Source: Sphingomonas sp. UNC305MFCol5.2 (GTDB lineage: Bacteria > Pseudomonadota > Alphaproteobacteria > Sphingomonadales > Sphingomonadaceae). From it: DNA of 64,000 bases. Where the stretch lies: the NCBI RefSeq assembly GCF_000712135.1, contig NZ_JOOE01000003.1:682001-746000 (forward strand), read 5' to 3'. Below the pieces are notes generated by a model. That model searched no databases. It was not told where the DNA came from and saw only the letters and a program-made list of their open reading frames with translations. Below, one piece after another: positions 16,849 through 27,766 of the stretch. How positions within the stretch are numbered: the first letter of the stretch is position 1; each line of letters begins with the position of its first letter. The translations under genes and the position numbers were made by a program.

Positions 16849-17021
16849 TTATCCTGCGCGCAAATCGGTGCGATGCCCGTTGACTTGACCGAGACCCACA
16901 CCTAATTCGCAGATCAGACCGAACGCTCTTCCGGGCGGCGGTTCCTTCCTTCCAGCATCGCCCATCGTGCGCATCCGCCGACCGACGCTCTCCCCATAGC
17001 TTCCCAGCACCCGGACTCCCC

Positions 17022-18278
<1,257 letters not shown>

Positions 18279-18286
18279 CCAACACC

Positions 18287-18394
18287 GTCGCCCCGGCCTT
18301 GTGCCGGGGTCCACCGCGAGGCTGGGCGAAGCGCAGGAGGCTCCTGTCTTTGCCCTCGCGGCACAGTGGATCCCGGCACTTCGGCCGGGATGAC
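18287..18394. repeat. REP-type intergenic palindrome after rho
   Basis: The left end GTCGCCCCGGCCTTGTGCC and right end CTTCGGCCGGGATGAC match the ends of the elements at 5643 and 32286. Inner arms CCGCGAGG and CCTCGCGG near 18313 and 18354 extend the pairing, and GGGGTCCAC pairs with GTGGATCCC. It lies 9 bases after the rho stop. Confidence 0.85.
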
Positions 18395-18446
18395 GAGTAT
18401 GGATTATACGAGCGCGCGGCCAGGTCCGCCAGGAAGCGGGACGGGG

Positions 18447-18740
18447 ATGATCGTAGAACACGCCCTCCTCAACGTTCGCCCAGGCCAAAGCGAGGCTTTC
18501 GAATCCGCAATGCGCGAAGCACGGCCGCTGATCGCCGCCTCGCCGGGATTCGTCGAGATCGAGGTTCGTCCCGCTGCCGAACGCGCGGACCTATATCTGC
18601 TCCGCGTGGTTTGGACCGACATCGCCGCGCATCGCGAGGGTTTCCGCATGTCCGACCGTTATCAGGACTGGCGCAGGCTGCTCCACGGCTTCTATGAGCC
18701 GATGCCGGTGGTCGAATATTTCGGGGAGTCGATCGTTTGA
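18447..18740 (+). CDS. Antibiotic biosynthesis monooxygenase (ABM) domain protein
   Basis: The 97-residue protein fits the ABM dimeric alpha-beta barrel fold. Visible are MIVEHALLNVRPGQSEAF, then the conserved helix and strand SPGFVEIEVRPA, LYLLRVVWTDIAAHREGFR and a final YFGESIV. The name is historical: members include quinol monooxygenases, haem-degrading proteins and stress proteins, so the substrate is unknown. I use the ATG at 18447 with a GGGACGGGG stretch before it. Its stop overlaps the TTG start of the TerC-type gene. Confidence 0.75.
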   Translation: MIVEHALLNVRPGQSEAFESAMREARPLIAASPGFVEIEVRPAAERADLYLLRVVWTDIAAHREGFRMSDRYQDWRRLLHGFYEPMPVVEYFGESIV

Positions 18741-19468
18741 GCCTGTTCGCATTGTTGTCTGCCGCCGCCACAGCCGGCGGGATGGGATCGCCGCTCGACA
18801 TCTGGCACCATATCGTCGCCGATTTCTCGAACATCACCGAGCCGGCGGCGCTCGCGGCGTTTGGCTCGGTGCTGATGATCGACCTCGTCCTCGCCGGCGA
18901 CAATGCGATCGTCGTCGGCGCGCTCGCCGCGGGCCTTCCCGCCGACCAGCGCAGGAAGGTCATCCTGATCGGCATCGGCGCTGCATTGGTGCTGCGTATC
19001 ATCTTCGCCCTGCTCGTCAGCTGGCTGATGGGGATCGTCGGGCTGGTCTTTGCCGGAGGGCTGCTGCTGCTCTGGGTGAGCTGGAAGTTCTGGCGCGAAA
19101 TCAGGCATATGGGCGAGAGCCCGGGCTCGGAGGAAATCGCGGGGGACGAACGCTCTGGCGTCCGTTCTGCGCGCACCTTCGCCGGTGCCGCCTGGGCGGT
19201 CGCGATCGCCGATGTGTCGATGAGCCTCGACAATGTCCTCGGCGTCGCCGGCGCGGCGCGGGCGCATCCCGGCATCCTCGTGGTCGGACTGCTGCTTTCG
19301 GTGGCCTTGATGGGCCTGGCGGCCAATTTCATCGCCAAGTTGATCGATCGCCACCGCTGGATCGCCTATATCGGCCTCGCGGTGATCGTCTTCGTGGCCT
19401 TCCGGATGATCTACGAAGGCTGGGTCGGCACGCACCAGACGCCGGGGATTCTAAGCTTCTTCGGGTGA
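18737..19468 (+). CDS. TerC family integral membrane protein (YjbE type)
   Basis: The 243-residue protein has about seven membrane segments and the TerC signatures DLVLAGDNAIVVGALA and ADVSMSLDNVLGVAG, whose acidic residues sit in the membrane and are thought to bind metal ions. Members are linked to manganese export or tellurium resistance. The TTG start overlaps the previous stop (TTGA). The exact ion is not predictable from sequence. Confidence 0.9.
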   Translation: MSLFALLSAAATAGGMGSPLDIWHHIVADFSNITEPAALAAFGSVLMIDLVLAGDNAIVVGALAAGLPADQRRKVILIGIGAALVLRIIFALLVSWLMGIVGLVFAGGLLLLWVSWKFWREIRHMGESPGSEEIAGDERSGVRSARTFAGAAWAVAIADVSMSLDNVLGVAGAARAHPGILVVGLLLSVALMGLAANFIAKLIDRHRWIAYIGLAVIVFVAFRMIYEGWVGTHQTPGILSFFG

Positions 19469-19471
19469 ACG

Positions 19472-19846
19472 CTAGAGGCAGCCTGCCTCCGAGACTCTGG
19501 CATCGGCTCCCTGAAGCAGTCCTTCGCCGCTGGTCGACCATTTGATCTCGACGCGTTCGTTGCATGGTAGGCTCTGGATTCGTCGCGTGGCGACGCGCGT
19601 CGCTCGTTCGATGACGAACTGGTTGGCGCGCAGCCATGAGAGGAGTTCGCTTTCGGGCACACCCTTGTGGAACCTTCTCCCAAACACGGGCGCTGGCTTC
19701 TTCCATTCAGCGTTTCGCAGCAAAGCGGGTCGGTGCTCCGCGTTCGCGACGGCAGCGCCGAAGATCAGATTATCTGCCTTTGCGAGTGCCAGCAGCGCCG
19801 CTCCGACCACAAGAATGGAGACAGTCCAGCGGGCGCGCGTGTTCAC
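19472..19846 (-). CDS. Small membrane-anchored protein of unknown function
   Basis: The 124-residue product has one N-terminal hydrophobic segment (residues 7-22) that could be a signal anchor or signal peptide, then a basic soluble domain with two widely spaced cysteines near the C-terminus. I do not recognise the family. The stop lies 3 bases from the convergent TerC-type stop. Confidence 0.55.
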   Translation of the reverse strand: MNTRARWTVSILVVGAALLALAKADNLIFGAAVANAEHRPALLRNAEWKKPAPVFGRRFHKGVPESELLSWLRANQFVIERATRVATRRIQSLPCNERVEIKWSTSGEGLLQGADARVSEAGCL

Positions 19847-19852
19847 CGATAG

Positions 19853-20548
19853 CTAGCCCAGATGCTCCGCGAAGAACGCCGCCGTGCGTTCGTCCGCCAG
19901 CTGCGCCGCGGCGTCGGACCGGCGCTTGCCCATCTCCGCCGCGAAGCCGTGATCCTCGCCGGGATAGTCGAACAAGGTCACCTTGGGATGGTCGTCGAGC
20001 CCTTCGTGCATCCTCGCCTGGATGTCCGGCGTCACAAAGTGATCGGCGCCCGCGATGTGGAGCAGCACCGGGTTGGCGATCGCGTGCTTCTCGCCGAGCA
20101 GATTGTCGATGTTGACGCCGTAATAGCCGACGGTCGCGTCCGAATCGGTTCGCGTCGCGGTCATGAAGGCGAGGCGCCCGCCGAGGCAATAGCCCACCGC
20201 GCCGACCTTGCCGCTGCCGCCCAGCTTCGCCCGCGCCGCCTTTATCGTCGATTCGATGTCCTCGATGCCCTTGGTCTGGTCGAACTTGTTCATCCAGCCG
20301 AGCGCCTGCTGGAATTGCTCGGGAATGTCGGGATCGAGCTCGATCCCCGGCTGCAGCCGCCAGAACAAATCGGGCGCGAGCGCGAGATAGCCCATCGCGG
20401 CCCAATCGTCGCATTTCTGGCGGATCCCCGGATTCACTCCGAAGATCTCCTGAATCACCACGATCGCGGCGCGCGGAATGCCCTCGGGTTCGGCGACATA
20501 GGCAAGGAATCTGCCGCTGCCGTCGCTCGCATCGATGCGCACCGTCAT
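19853..20548 (-). CDS. Dienelactone hydrolase family protein
   Basis: The 231-residue alpha/beta hydrolase has the DLH cysteine nucleophile in GAVGYCLGGRLAF, with later acid and histidine positions in HIAGADHFVTP and DYPGEDHGF. It starts MTVRIDASDGSGRFLAY and has the AIVVIQEIFGVNPGIR segment of the family. Classical members hydrolyse dienelactone in chloroaromatic degradation, but most paralogues act on unknown esters, and no aromatic pathway genes are nearby. Its ATG overlaps the ogt stop. Confidence 0.9.
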   Translation of the reverse strand: MTVRIDASDGSGRFLAYVAEPEGIPRAAIVVIQEIFGVNPGIRQKCDDWAAMGYLALAPDLFWRLQPGIELDPDIPEQFQQALGWMNKFDQTKGIEDIESTIKAARAKLGGSGKVGAVGYCLGGRLAFMTATRTDSDATVGYYGVNIDNLLGEKHAIANPVLLHIAGADHFVTPDIQARMHEGLDDHPKVTLFDYPGEDHGFAAEMGKRRSDAAAQLADERTAAFFAEHLG

Positions 20549-21024
20549 AACAAGGTCCCTTCTGAAGGCCGTCGCTCATGCTCGAGCAGCCAGGATTTGG
20601 TCTTGGGCCCGTCGCCACCCGAATAATGCCCGAGCGTTCCGCCGCTGCCGACCACGCGGTGGCAGGGGACGACGATCGGGAAGGGGTTTCGCGCGCAAAG
20701 CTGGCCGATGGCCCGCGGGCTCGACGCCAGCACCCGCGCCAACGCGCCATAGCTCAGCGTCTCGCCATAGCCGATCGCGATCAGCCCGGCGCGCAGTTCC
20801 TCGCCGCGCGGCGTACCCATCGGGGCCAGCGGCAGATCGAATTCCTGACGTTCTTTGGCGAGCCATTGCTCGAGTTGTTCGACGGCTTCGCGCACCGCCT
20901 GCGCGCTGCCTGGCGAGCGCGTGGGGTCGCCGCCGATGCGGATCGCTGTCAGCACCGCCTCGTCGCCCTCGATCCGGATCGCTCCGATGGGCGTTGCGAT
21001 CAGGGCATGGTCGCGCGCATACAT
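20545..21024 (-). CDS. ogt: Methylated-DNA-protein-cysteine methyltransferase
   Basis: The 159-residue suicide enzyme moves alkyl groups from O6-alkylguanine to its cysteine in NPFPIVVPCHRVVGSGG. YGALARVLASSPRAIGQL is the DNA-binding helix region, including the arginine finger. No N-terminal Ada regulatory domain is present, so it is of the Ogt type. I see no SOS or Ada box upstream. Confidence 0.95.
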   Translation of the reverse strand: MYARDHALIATPIGAIRIEGDEAVLTAIRIGGDPTRSPGSAQAVREAVEQLEQWLAKERQEFDLPLAPMGTPRGEELRAGLIAIGYGETLSYGALARVLASSPRAIGQLCARNPFPIVVPCHRVVGSGGTLGHYSGGDGPKTKSWLLEHERRPSEGTLL

Positions 21025-21074
21025 GCGGCAAGACTAGCAGCCGCCCCGCGGCCCGCGCAACGGAGACGGCGCCT

Positions 21075-21305
21075 ATGAAGATCAATGTCGAAGTCGATTG
21101 CACGCCCGAGGAGGCGCGCCGCGCCATGGGACTTCCTGACCTCTCGCCGGTACACGACCGCTATGTCCAGATGATGGTGGAAGCCATTGAAAAACAAGGA
21201 ACTCCCGAAGGATTCGCCGACATGATCCGCAATTGGGGGCCGATGGGCGACGGGGCGATGAGCTTCTGGCGGACGATGTTCGAGAGCGGCAAGCAAAGCG
21301 GCTGA
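21075..21305 (+). CDS. DUF6489 family small protein
   Basis: The 76-residue cytoplasmic protein begins MKINVEVDCTPEEARRAMGL and contains a helix predicted around VQMMVEAIEKQ and a C-terminal FWRTMFESG. It resembles the small DUF6489 family of sphingomonads. GGAG lies about 10 bases before the ATG. The mnmE start follows 1 base after its stop, so the two are probably cotranscribed. A role is unknown. Confidence 0.75.
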   Translation: MKINVEVDCTPEEARRAMGLPDLSPVHDRYVQMMVEAIEKQGTPEGFADMIRNWGPMGDGAMSFWRTMFESGKQSG

Positions 21306-21306
21306 A

Positions 21307-22590
21307 ATGGATACCATCTTTGCGGTGTCGAGCGGAACCCCGCCCGCCGCCATCGCGATAGTGCGCCTGAGCGGATCGCGTGCGTTCGAAGCGGCGGCGC
21401 TGCTGGCAGGTGACCTTCCCGCTCCGCGACATGCAGGGCTGCGCGCGCTGCGCGATCCGGCGAGCGGAGAATTGCTCGATCGCGGGCTCGTCCTGCTCTT
21501 TCCCGGCCCACGCAGCGCCAGCGGGGAGGATCTCGTCGAGCTTCATCTCCATGGCGGTCGCGCGGTCGTACGGTCGATCGAGGCCGCGCTCGGCGCGCTC
21601 GAAGGCCTACGCCATGCCGAGCCGGGCGAATTCACGCGCCGGGCATTGCTCAACGGCCGGATCGACCTGAGCGAAGCGGAAGGGCTGGGCGACCTGCTGA
21701 TGGCCGAGACCGAGGCGCAGCGCCGAATCGCCGTGCGTTCGGCCGAGGGTGCGGTCCGCCGGCAGGTGGAGGATTGGTCGCGTCGCCTGCTGATGCTGGC
21801 CGCCGAGGTCGAAGCCCAGCTCGATCACAGCGACGAAGACGATGTCGCCGGCGCGCATTCGCTGGCCGGGCTTCACGATGCGGCAGCCACACTGGCGGCG
21901 GAGATCCGGCAGGTCACGGTGCGCCCGCCGGTCGAACGGCTCAGGGACGGGTTGCGCGTCGTGCTCGCCGGTCCACCCAATGCCGGCAAGTCGACATTGC
22001 TCAACGCAATGGTCGAACGCGAAGCTGCGATCGTATCCCCGATTGCCGGCACCACGCGCGACCGGATCGAAGCACCCGTGGCGCGTGGCGGTACGGCCTA
22101 TCTGCTGATCGACACCGCCGGCCTCGCCGAGGCGACCGCCGACCCGATCGAGGCGATCGGAATCGATCGCGCACGCGCCGCGCTGGAGGAAGCCGACATC
22201 CTGTTGTGGCTCGGCGACGTGCCGCCGCCCGACCATCCGGCGGTGCTTTGGCTCCACGCGCGCGCCGATCTTCCAGGCCGCGAGGCGACGGGCAAGGATT
22301 TGGCCGTCTCAGCGGCCACCGGGGCGGGAATCGAATTGCTTTGGAAGCGGCTCGAGGCATTGGCGGCGACTCTCCTGCCGCCGCCGGACCTTCTGGCGCT
22401 CAATCGCCGACAGCGGGATCTTGCCGCAACGGCGGCCGGTGCACTGGACCGTGCTGCGACGCAGCATGACTTGCTGTTGGTCGCTGAGGAGCTGCGCACC
22501 GCCCGGGGCGCCTTCGACGCCATTACCGGAAGGGCGGGGGTGGAGGCGATGCTGGACTCGCTTTTCGCGCGTTTCTGCATCGGCAAATAG
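21307..22590 (+). CDS. mnmE: tRNA uridine-5-carboxymethylaminomethyl modification GTPase MnmE
   Basis: The 427-residue protein works with MnmG to build cmnm5U34 in tRNA. It has the N-terminal tetrahydrofolate-binding domain ([32 protein letters not shown]). The G domain has the P-loop GPPNAGKST (lysine 228), [12 protein letters not shown] and DTAGL. The invariant C-terminal CIGK is at 424-427. A palindrome, parS-like, follows 2 bases after the stop. Confidence 0.97.
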   Translation: MDTIFAVSSGTPPAAIAIVRLSGSRAFEAAALLAGDLPAPRHAGLRALRDPASGELLDRGLVLLFPGPRSASGEDLVELHLHGGRAVVRSIEAALGALEGLRHAEPGEFTRRALLNGRIDLSEAEGLGDLLMAETEAQRRIAVRSAEGAVRRQVEDWSRRLLMLAAEVEAQLDHSDEDDVAGAHSLAGLHDAAATLAAEIRQVTVRPPVERLRDGLRVVLAGPPNAGKSTLLNAMVEREAAIVSPIAGTTRDRIEAPVARGGTAYLLIDTAGLAEATADPIEAIGIDRARAALEEADILLWLGDVPPPDHPAVLWLHARADLPGREATGKDLAVSAATGAGIELLWKRLEALAATLLPPPDLLALNRRQRDLAATAAGALDRAATQHDLLLVAEELRTARGAFDAITGRAGVEAMLDSLFARFCIGK

Positions 22591-22591
22591 G

Positions 22592-22609
22592 ACGTTCCAC
22601 GTGGAACGT
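22592..22609. other. parS: parS-like centromere site 1
   Basis: An 18-base perfect palindrome, ACGTTCCACGTGGAACGT, lies between mnmE and mnmG. It keeps the CACGTG core and the GTTCCACGTGGAAC form of ParB-binding sites in alphaproteobacteria. Two related sites lie in rsmG at 24517 and 25021, and parAB starts at 25090. Confidence 0.8.
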
Positions 22610-22646
22610 TTTGACGGCGCGCGCACGAATCTCTAGCGAACGGCGC

Positions 22647-24476
22647 ATGTTCGATGTCATCGTAATCGGCGGAGGCCATGCCGGCACGGAGGCCGCGGCG
22701 GCGTCTGCGCGCCGCGGCGCGCGGACGGCGTTGCTGAGCTTCGACTTGACCAAACTCGGCGCGATGTCCTGCAACCCTGCTATCGGCGGGCTCGGCAAGG
22801 GCCATCTCGTCCGCGAAGTCGACGCGTTTGACGGTCTGATCGCGCGTGCCGCCGATGCCGCTGGCATCCATTATCGAATGCTCAATCGCAGTAAGGGCAC
22901 TGCGGTCCAGGGGCCGCGCGTGCAGGCCGATCGCGTGCGCTATGCCGCCGCTATCCAGACGATGCTGCGTGCTCAGCCGGGACTCGACCTGATCGAAGGC
23001 GAAGCGGATTCACTCGACCTCGTCGGTGGGAAGATCGCGGGAGTTCGGCTCGCCGACGGAAGGCTGCTGAAGGCGTGCGCGGTGGTGCTCGCCACCGGTA
23101 CCTTCCTCGGCGGGCGGATTTTCCGTGGCGAAGAGCGTGAGATCGGCGGAAGGGTGGGCGAGTTGGCGGCGACACGTCTCGCCGATCAACTTCGCGCGCT
23201 ATCGCTGCCGATGGCGCGGTTGAAGACCGGTACGCCGCCCCGCCTCGATGGCCGGACGGTCGATTGGGCGCGCGTCGCCGAGCAGCCTTCGGACGACGAC
23301 CCCTGGACGATGTCGCCGCTGACCGCTGGGCGTTTGCTGCCCCAATTGCATTGCGGCGTGACGCGGACCACCGAAGCGACCCACGATGCGATCCGCAGCG
23401 GCCTGAGCCGCTCGCCTTTGTTCACGGGCGCGATCGATGCGCAGGGGCCACGCTACTGCCCCTCGATCGAGGACAAGATCCACCGTTTCGGCGATCGCGA
23501 CGGCCACCAGATCTTCCTCGAGCCCGAGGGGTTGGACACGCATCTGATCTATCCCAATGGCATGTCGACCTCGCTCCCGGTCGATATCCAGGAGGCGATG
23601 GTCGCTTCGATTCCGGGACTCGAGCGCGCTCGCATCGTCACGCCCGGCTATGCGGTCGAATATGATTATATCGATCCGCGAGCGCTTGCCGCGACTCTGG
23701 AACTGCCCGAGATCGCCGGCCTCTATTTCGCGGGCCAGATCAACGGTACGACCGGATATGAGGAAGCGGCGGGGCAGGGGCTCATCGCGGGTATCAATGC
23801 CGCCGCGCACGCGCGGGGGCTGGAGCCGCTGATCCTCGATCGCGCGACTTCCTATCTGGGGGTGATGGTCGACGACCTTGTCTTGCAGGGCGTTACCGAA
23901 CCCTATCGTATGCTCACGGCCCGTGCGGAGTTCCGCCTCCGCCTGCGCGCCGATAATGCCGAGACTAGGTTGGGCGAGGTCGCCGAGAGGCTTGGGGTGC
24001 TCGGTACCCTGCGGACTGCACGTCATGCAGCGCGGCGCGATGCGCGCGAGGGTTTGGAAAAGCAGTTCGCCGTGTCGCTCACCGCTTCGGCAGTCCATGC
24101 GCGCGGTGCCCCTGTCGGCCTGGACGGCGCTCGACGTTCGGCAAAGGAATGGCTGCGCTTCCCCGGCGTAGAGCTGTCGCACGTCGTCGAAGAGGTGGAT
24201 GCTGATGGCCAGCTTCTCGCCGAGTTCATCGAGGACGCGCGATACGCGCCCTATCTCGAACGGCAGCAAGCAGAGGTGGAGCAGCTCCGCGCCACGGATA
24301 ATGTTCGTCTGCACGCAGCCTTGGACTTCGCCGAGATCCCGGGATTGTCCAACGAAATGGTGGAGAAGTTGAGCGCCGCACGCCCGGATACGCTCGGGGC
24401 GGCGTCACGCATCCGCGGCATCACGCCCGCAGCCCTGTCGGCTATTTTGCTGCACGCCCGAAGGACCGCGGCGTGA
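22647..24476 (+). CDS. mnmG: tRNA uridine-5-carboxymethylaminomethyl modification enzyme MnmG
   Basis: The 609-residue FAD enzyme is the MnmE partner (GidA). It starts [17 protein letters not shown], with the dinucleotide-binding GGGHAG, and has [19 protein letters not shown] with a conserved cysteine. The C-terminal helical domain binds MnmE and tRNA. I use the ATG at 22647, where family homology begins, rather than an upstream TTG. Its stop overlaps the rsmG start. Confidence 0.97.
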   Translation: MFDVIVIGGGHAGTEAAAASARRGARTALLSFDLTKLGAMSCNPAIGGLGKGHLVREVDAFDGLIARAADAAGIHYRMLNRSKGTAVQGPRVQADRVRYAAAIQTMLRAQPGLDLIEGEADSLDLVGGKIAGVRLADGRLLKACAVVLATGTFLGGRIFRGEEREIGGRVGELAATRLADQLRALSLPMARLKTGTPPRLDGRTVDWARVAEQPSDDDPWTMSPLTAGRLLPQLHCGVTRTTEATHDAIRSGLSRSPLFTGAIDAQGPRYCPSIEDKIHRFGDRDGHQIFLEPEGLDTHLIYPNGMSTSLPVDIQEAMVASIPGLERARIVTPGYAVEYDYIDPRALAATLELPEIAGLYFAGQINGTTGYEEAAGQGLIAGINAAAHARGLEPLILDRATSYLGVMVDDLVLQGVTEPYRMLTARAEFRLRLRADNAETRLGEVAERLGVLGTLRTARHAARRDAREGLEKQFAVSLTASAVHARGAPVGLDGARRSAKEWLRFPGVELSHVVEEVDADGQLLAEFIEDARYAPYLERQQAEVEQLRATDNVRLHAALDFAEIPGLSNEMVEKLSAARPDTLGAASRIRGITPAALSAILLHARRTAA

Positions 24477-25093
24477 CCGAGGAGGAAGCCCGGGCCTGGA
24501 TTCGGAACGCCTTCGGTGTTTCACGTGAAACGTTGCTCGATCGCTATCGGACGCTTCTGCTGGCGGAGGCCGCGAACCAGAATCTGATCGCGGCGTCCAC
24601 GCTCGATTCGCTGTGGGCCCGGCATTTCGTCGACTCGGCACAGCTCATCCCTTTGGCCGTGGAAGCACCGTCCGGGGCGTGGGTCGACGTGGGAAGCGGG
24701 GCGGGGCTACCCGGCGTCGTCGTCGGTATCCTGGTCGATCGTCCGGTGGTCCTGGTCGAGCCGCGTGCTCGTCGCGCGGAGTTTTTACGGTACGTCGTAT
24801 CTGAACTCGGACTTTCCCGCGTTACCGTCCAACAGAGCAAGATCGAAAGCTACCGTCCGGTGAATCGCGCCGCAATCGTTTCCGCCCGCGCGGTGGCCGA
24901 GCTCTCCGAGATCCTTGTGTCCACAACCCACTGCACAGATTCATCCACAATCTGGGTGCTTCCAAAGGGCAGAAACGCGCAATCAGAGGTGGATGCCGCG
25001 CGACCGAAATGGCAAGGTGTGTTCCACGTGGAACCAAGCATCACACAGCCGGATTCCGGTATCGTGGTGGCCCGAGGGGTGCGGCCCAGATGA
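24473..25093 (+). CDS. rsmG: 16S rRNA (guanine-N7) methyltransferase RsmG
   Basis: The 206-residue GidB methylates G527 of 16S rRNA with [17 protein letters not shown] is the SAM loop. The GTG start overlaps the mnmG stop. Two parS-type palindromes are written into its codons: one spells VSRET near residue 18, the other VFHVEP near residue 185. Both peptides look conserved in the family, so coding and centromere functions share bases. Its stop overlaps the parA start. Confidence 0.96.
   Translation: MTEEEARAWIRNAFGVSRETLLDRYRTLLLAEAANQNLIAASTLDSLWARHFVDSAQLIPLAVEAPSGAWVDVGSGAGLPGVVVGILVDRPVVLVEPRARRAEFLRYVVSELGLSRVTVQQSKIESYRPVNRAAIVSARAVAELSEILVSTTHCTDSSTIWVLPKGRNAQSEVDAARPKWQGVFHVEPSITQPDSGIVVARGVRPR
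24517..24532. other. parS: parS centromere site 2, within rsmG
   Basis: TGTTTCACGTGAAACG matches the widely conserved ParB site TGTTTCACGTGAAACA at 15 of 16 bases. The inner 14 bases (24518-24531) are a perfect palindrome. It lies 573 bases before parA. Confidence 0.9.
25021..25034. other. parS: parS-like centromere site 3, at the rsmG 3' end
   Basis: GTTCCACGTGGAAC is a perfect 14-base palindrome, 55 bases before the parA start codon. It shares its form with the site at 22592. Confidence 0.8.
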
Positions 25094-25872
25094 TCTGCAT
25101 AGCGATCGCCAATCAGAAGGGCGGGGTGGGGAAGACCACTACCGCGATCAATGTCGGCACCGCGCTGGCGGCGACCGGCAAGCGCGTGTTGCTGATCGAT
25201 CTCGATCCGCAGGGCAATGCTTCCACGGGTCTCGGCATCGGCCGCGCCCATCGCGCGCAATCGAGCTATGATCTGCTCGTCAGCGAGCTCGATCTCGAAC
25301 AGGTTGCGATCGCTACCAAGGTGCCGCGGCTCGACATCGTCCCCGCGACACAGGATTTGTCCGGTGCCGAAATCGAGCTGATCGAATTTGAAGCGCGCAC
25401 CCATCGTCTCGACGCCGCGCTCAGCCGGCACACCGCGCAACGCTGGGACGTCGTGCTGATCGATTGTCCGCCTTCGCTGGGCTTGTTGACGATCAATGCG
25501 ATGGTCGCCGCGCACGCGCTCCTCGTGCCGCTCCAATGCGAGTTCTTCGCGCTGGAAGGCCTCAGCCAATTGCTCAGCACGATCGATCGTATCCGCAGTC
25601 GCTTCAATCCCGGCCTGTCGATCCTCGGCGTCGCGCTCACCATGTATGATCGCCGTAATCGGCTGACCGACCAGGTCGCAGACGATGTCCGCGCGGTGCT
25701 CGGCAAGGTGGTGTTCGATACGGTGATTCCGCGCAACGTCCGTCTGTCCGAGGCGCCGAGTCACGGCATGCCGGCGCTGATCTATGATTATCGCTGCGCC
25801 GGTTCCGAGGCCTATATCGCGCTCGCCCGCGAAGTGATCGAGCGCCTGCCCAAGCTCAGGAAGGCCGCATGA
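25090..25872 (+). CDS. parA: Chromosome-partitioning ATPase ParA
   Basis: The 260-residue Walker-type ATPase has the deviant Walker A KGGVGKTT (residues 10-17), DLDPQGNASTGLG, and the Walker B region VVLIDCPPSLGLL. It lacks the N-terminal DNA-binding domain of plasmid type Ia ParA, so it is the chromosomal (Soj) type. It moves ParB-parS complexes toward the cell poles. I chose the ATG overlapping the rsmG stop. ParB overlaps its end by four bases. Confidence 0.96.
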   Translation: MICIAIANQKGGVGKTTTAINVGTALAATGKRVLLIDLDPQGNASTGLGIGRAHRAQSSYDLLVSELDLEQVAIATKVPRLDIVPATQDLSGAEIELIEFEARTHRLDAALSRHTAQRWDVVLIDCPPSLGLLTINAMVAAHALLVPLQCEFFALEGLSQLLSTIDRIRSRFNPGLSILGVALTMYDRRNRLTDQVADDVRAVLGKVVFDTVIPRNVRLSEAPSHGMPALIYDYRCAGSEAYIALAREVIERLPKLRKAA

Positions 25873-26753
25873 CCGAACCCGCCCCCCGCAAGCACGGCCT
25901 CGGCCGCGGCCTTAGCGCGCTGCTCGGCGATACCGTTCCCGAAACGCCGATTTCGGGCGCGGCGGAGACCAGCAGCACGCCCGGGCTGCGCACGCTGCCG
26001 GTGAGCGCGATGGCGCCGCATCCCGGCCAGCCGCGCCGCCATTTCGACGAGGCCGCGCTCGACGACCTCGCCGAATCGATTTCCGCACGCGGCCTGATTC
26101 AGCCGATCGTCGTCCGGCCGCACGGCCATAGTTACCAGATCGTCGCCGGCGAACGTCGCTGGCGCGCGGCGCAGCGCGCCCGGCTCCACGAAGTCCCGGT
26201 CATCGTCCGCGAATTGAGCGACGCCGAGACGATGGAAATCGCGCTGGTCGAGAATATCCAGCGCGAGGACCTCAACGCGATCGAAGAGGCCGAGGCCTAT
26301 TCGCGGTTGATCGGTGAATTCGGCCATACTCAGGAAGCGCTTGCCCGGCTGGTCCACAAATCGCGCAGTCACGTCGCTAACCTGTTGCGATTGCTGGATC
26401 TTCCTCAACCCGTCCGCCAGATGGTGGTCGAGGGTACGATCGAGATGGGCCATGCCCGTGCGCTCATCGGTGTTCCTGATGCCGAACGCCTCGCGCGCGT
26501 GGTCGCCGAGAAGGGCCTGTCTGTCCGCGAAACCGAGAAGCTCGCGCGCGATGCCAAGCCCGCGAAGCGCAAGAGCGGGGAGAGCGCGTTCCGGGATGCC
26601 GACATTCAAGCGCTCGAACGCCAGCTCGGCGACGTGCTCGGTCTCAACGTCAAGATCGCTCACGGCGCCAAGGGCGGCAGCCTCACGCTCGCTTATTCGA
26701 CGCTCGACCAGCTGGATATGGTCTGCCAGCGCCTCACCGGCGAGCGGATCTAG
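25869..26753 (+). CDS. parB: Chromosome-partitioning protein ParB
   Basis: The 294-residue DNA-binding CTPase loads at parS and spreads. An N-terminal KHGLGRGLSALLGD segment is typical. The CTP-binding core includes IQPIVVRPHG, GERRWRAAQRA and ENIQREDLNAIEEAEAY. The helix-turn-helix that reads parS is near SRSHVANLLRLLDLP. The C-terminal part is the dimer domain. Three candidate parS sites lie upstream. Confidence 0.96.
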   Translation: MTEPAPRKHGLGRGLSALLGDTVPETPISGAAETSSTPGLRTLPVSAMAPHPGQPRRHFDEAALDDLAESISARGLIQPIVVRPHGHSYQIVAGERRWRAAQRARLHEVPVIVRELSDAETMEIALVENIQREDLNAIEEAEAYSRLIGEFGHTQEALARLVHKSRSHVANLLRLLDLPQPVRQMVVEGTIEMGHARALIGVPDAERLARVVAEKGLSVRETEKLARDAKPAKRKSGESAFRDADIQALERQLGDVLGLNVKIAHGAKGGSLTLAYSTLDQLDMVCQRLTGERI

Positions 26754-27766
26754 CCTCGCGCCCGTGCGGCGGCGCGGGCAATCGCGATACATTCCGCGTC
26801 GGCCAGCACTTCGCCCGCGCTTCCCGAATGCATCAATGCGCGTTCGGTCTGGCGCACGCGATCGATCGCGCGGGTGATCTGGGCGGCGTTCCAGCGGCGC
26901 AGCGCACGCCCTGTCGCGGGTTTCTCACGGAAGAAAATACGATGCTTCTCAAGCACTTCATCGACACTGGCACCGCGATCCATGTCGCCGCGCAGCTCGG
27001 CCAGGGTCATCAGCCGGCGCGCCAGCTGACGCAACAGCGGGATCGCAGTGCCGTCGCCCAATTGCGCCAGTTCGGTGCCGATCTCGGCAACGCGCCCGTC
27101 GAGCACCGCTTCGATCGCGTGGAACAACTCGGTGTCGCCCAGATCGGCACCGATCGCATCGAAAGCTGCGCCATCGGCATCGCGCGGGCGGTCCGGCGCG
27201 GCGTCGAGATAGAGCGCCAGCTTCTCGACTTCGCGCGACAGGATCGCGCGATCGCCCCCGGTCGCCGCCGCCAGTCGCTGCGGCAAGTCGCCGGTGAGCC
27301 GCAGGCCCTGTTCGCGCGCTACCGTCGTCGCCAGCCGCGCCGCGTCGACTCCCTCGGGCACATAGCAGGCGAAAGTCAGCGCAGCGGGCGCTGCGATCGC
27401 GCTCTTGACCAATTTGCCGCTCGCCTTGAGCCCCGGCCCGATCGCGATCACCGGATTGCCCGCGCGCTCGGCGCCGAGCAGCAAGGCGATCGCCTCGCTC
27501 GCGCCTTCCTCGACGCCGGTGATCCGCAGATAACGCGCGCCTCCGAACAGCGACATCGACGCCGCCTCGTCGGCCAAGCGCCCAGGCTGATCGCGTAGCG
27601 CCTTCATATCGATATCGACGCGCTCGGCGTCAGGCCCCAGCGCCCGCGCCAGCCGCTCGGCGAGCTCGGCCGCACCCGATTCGTCGGGCCCGTGGAACAG
27701 ATAGAGTCGGGTCGCCGGATCGGGCTTGTCGACGGCGGCGCGGATCTGCGCCGCGCTAGCCTTCAT
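26750..27766 (-). CDS. holA: DNA polymerase III delta subunit
   Basis: The 338-residue clamp-loader wrench subunit has the typical start [15 protein letters not shown] and LYLFHGPDESGAAELAERLA, and the segment FDAIGADLGDTELFHAIEA. It opens the beta clamp within the clamp-loader complex. The stop overlaps the parB stop region by four bases in convergent orientation, and the start overlaps lptE. Order leuS-lptE-holA is standard in alphaproteobacteria. Confidence 0.94.
   Translation of the reverse strand: MKASAAQIRAAVDKPDPATRLYLFHGPDESGAAELAERLARALGPDAERVDIDMKALRDQPGRLADEAASMSLFGGARYLRITGVEEGASEAIALLLGAERAGNPVIAIGPGLKASGKLVKSAIAAPAALTFACYVPEGVDAARLATTVAREQGLRLTGDLPQRLAAATGGDRAILSREVEKLALYLDAAPDRPRDADGAAFDAIGADLGDTELFHAIEAVLDGRVAEIGTELAQLGDGTAIPLLRQLARRLMTLAELRGDMDRGASVDEVLEKHRIFFREKPATGRALRRWNAAQITRAIDRVRQTERALMHSGSAGEVLADAECIAIARAAARARG

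Noticed and set aside
16880..16906. Promoter TTGACT/CCTAAT for rho
   Set aside because: The spacer is only 15 bases and the -10 match is poor.
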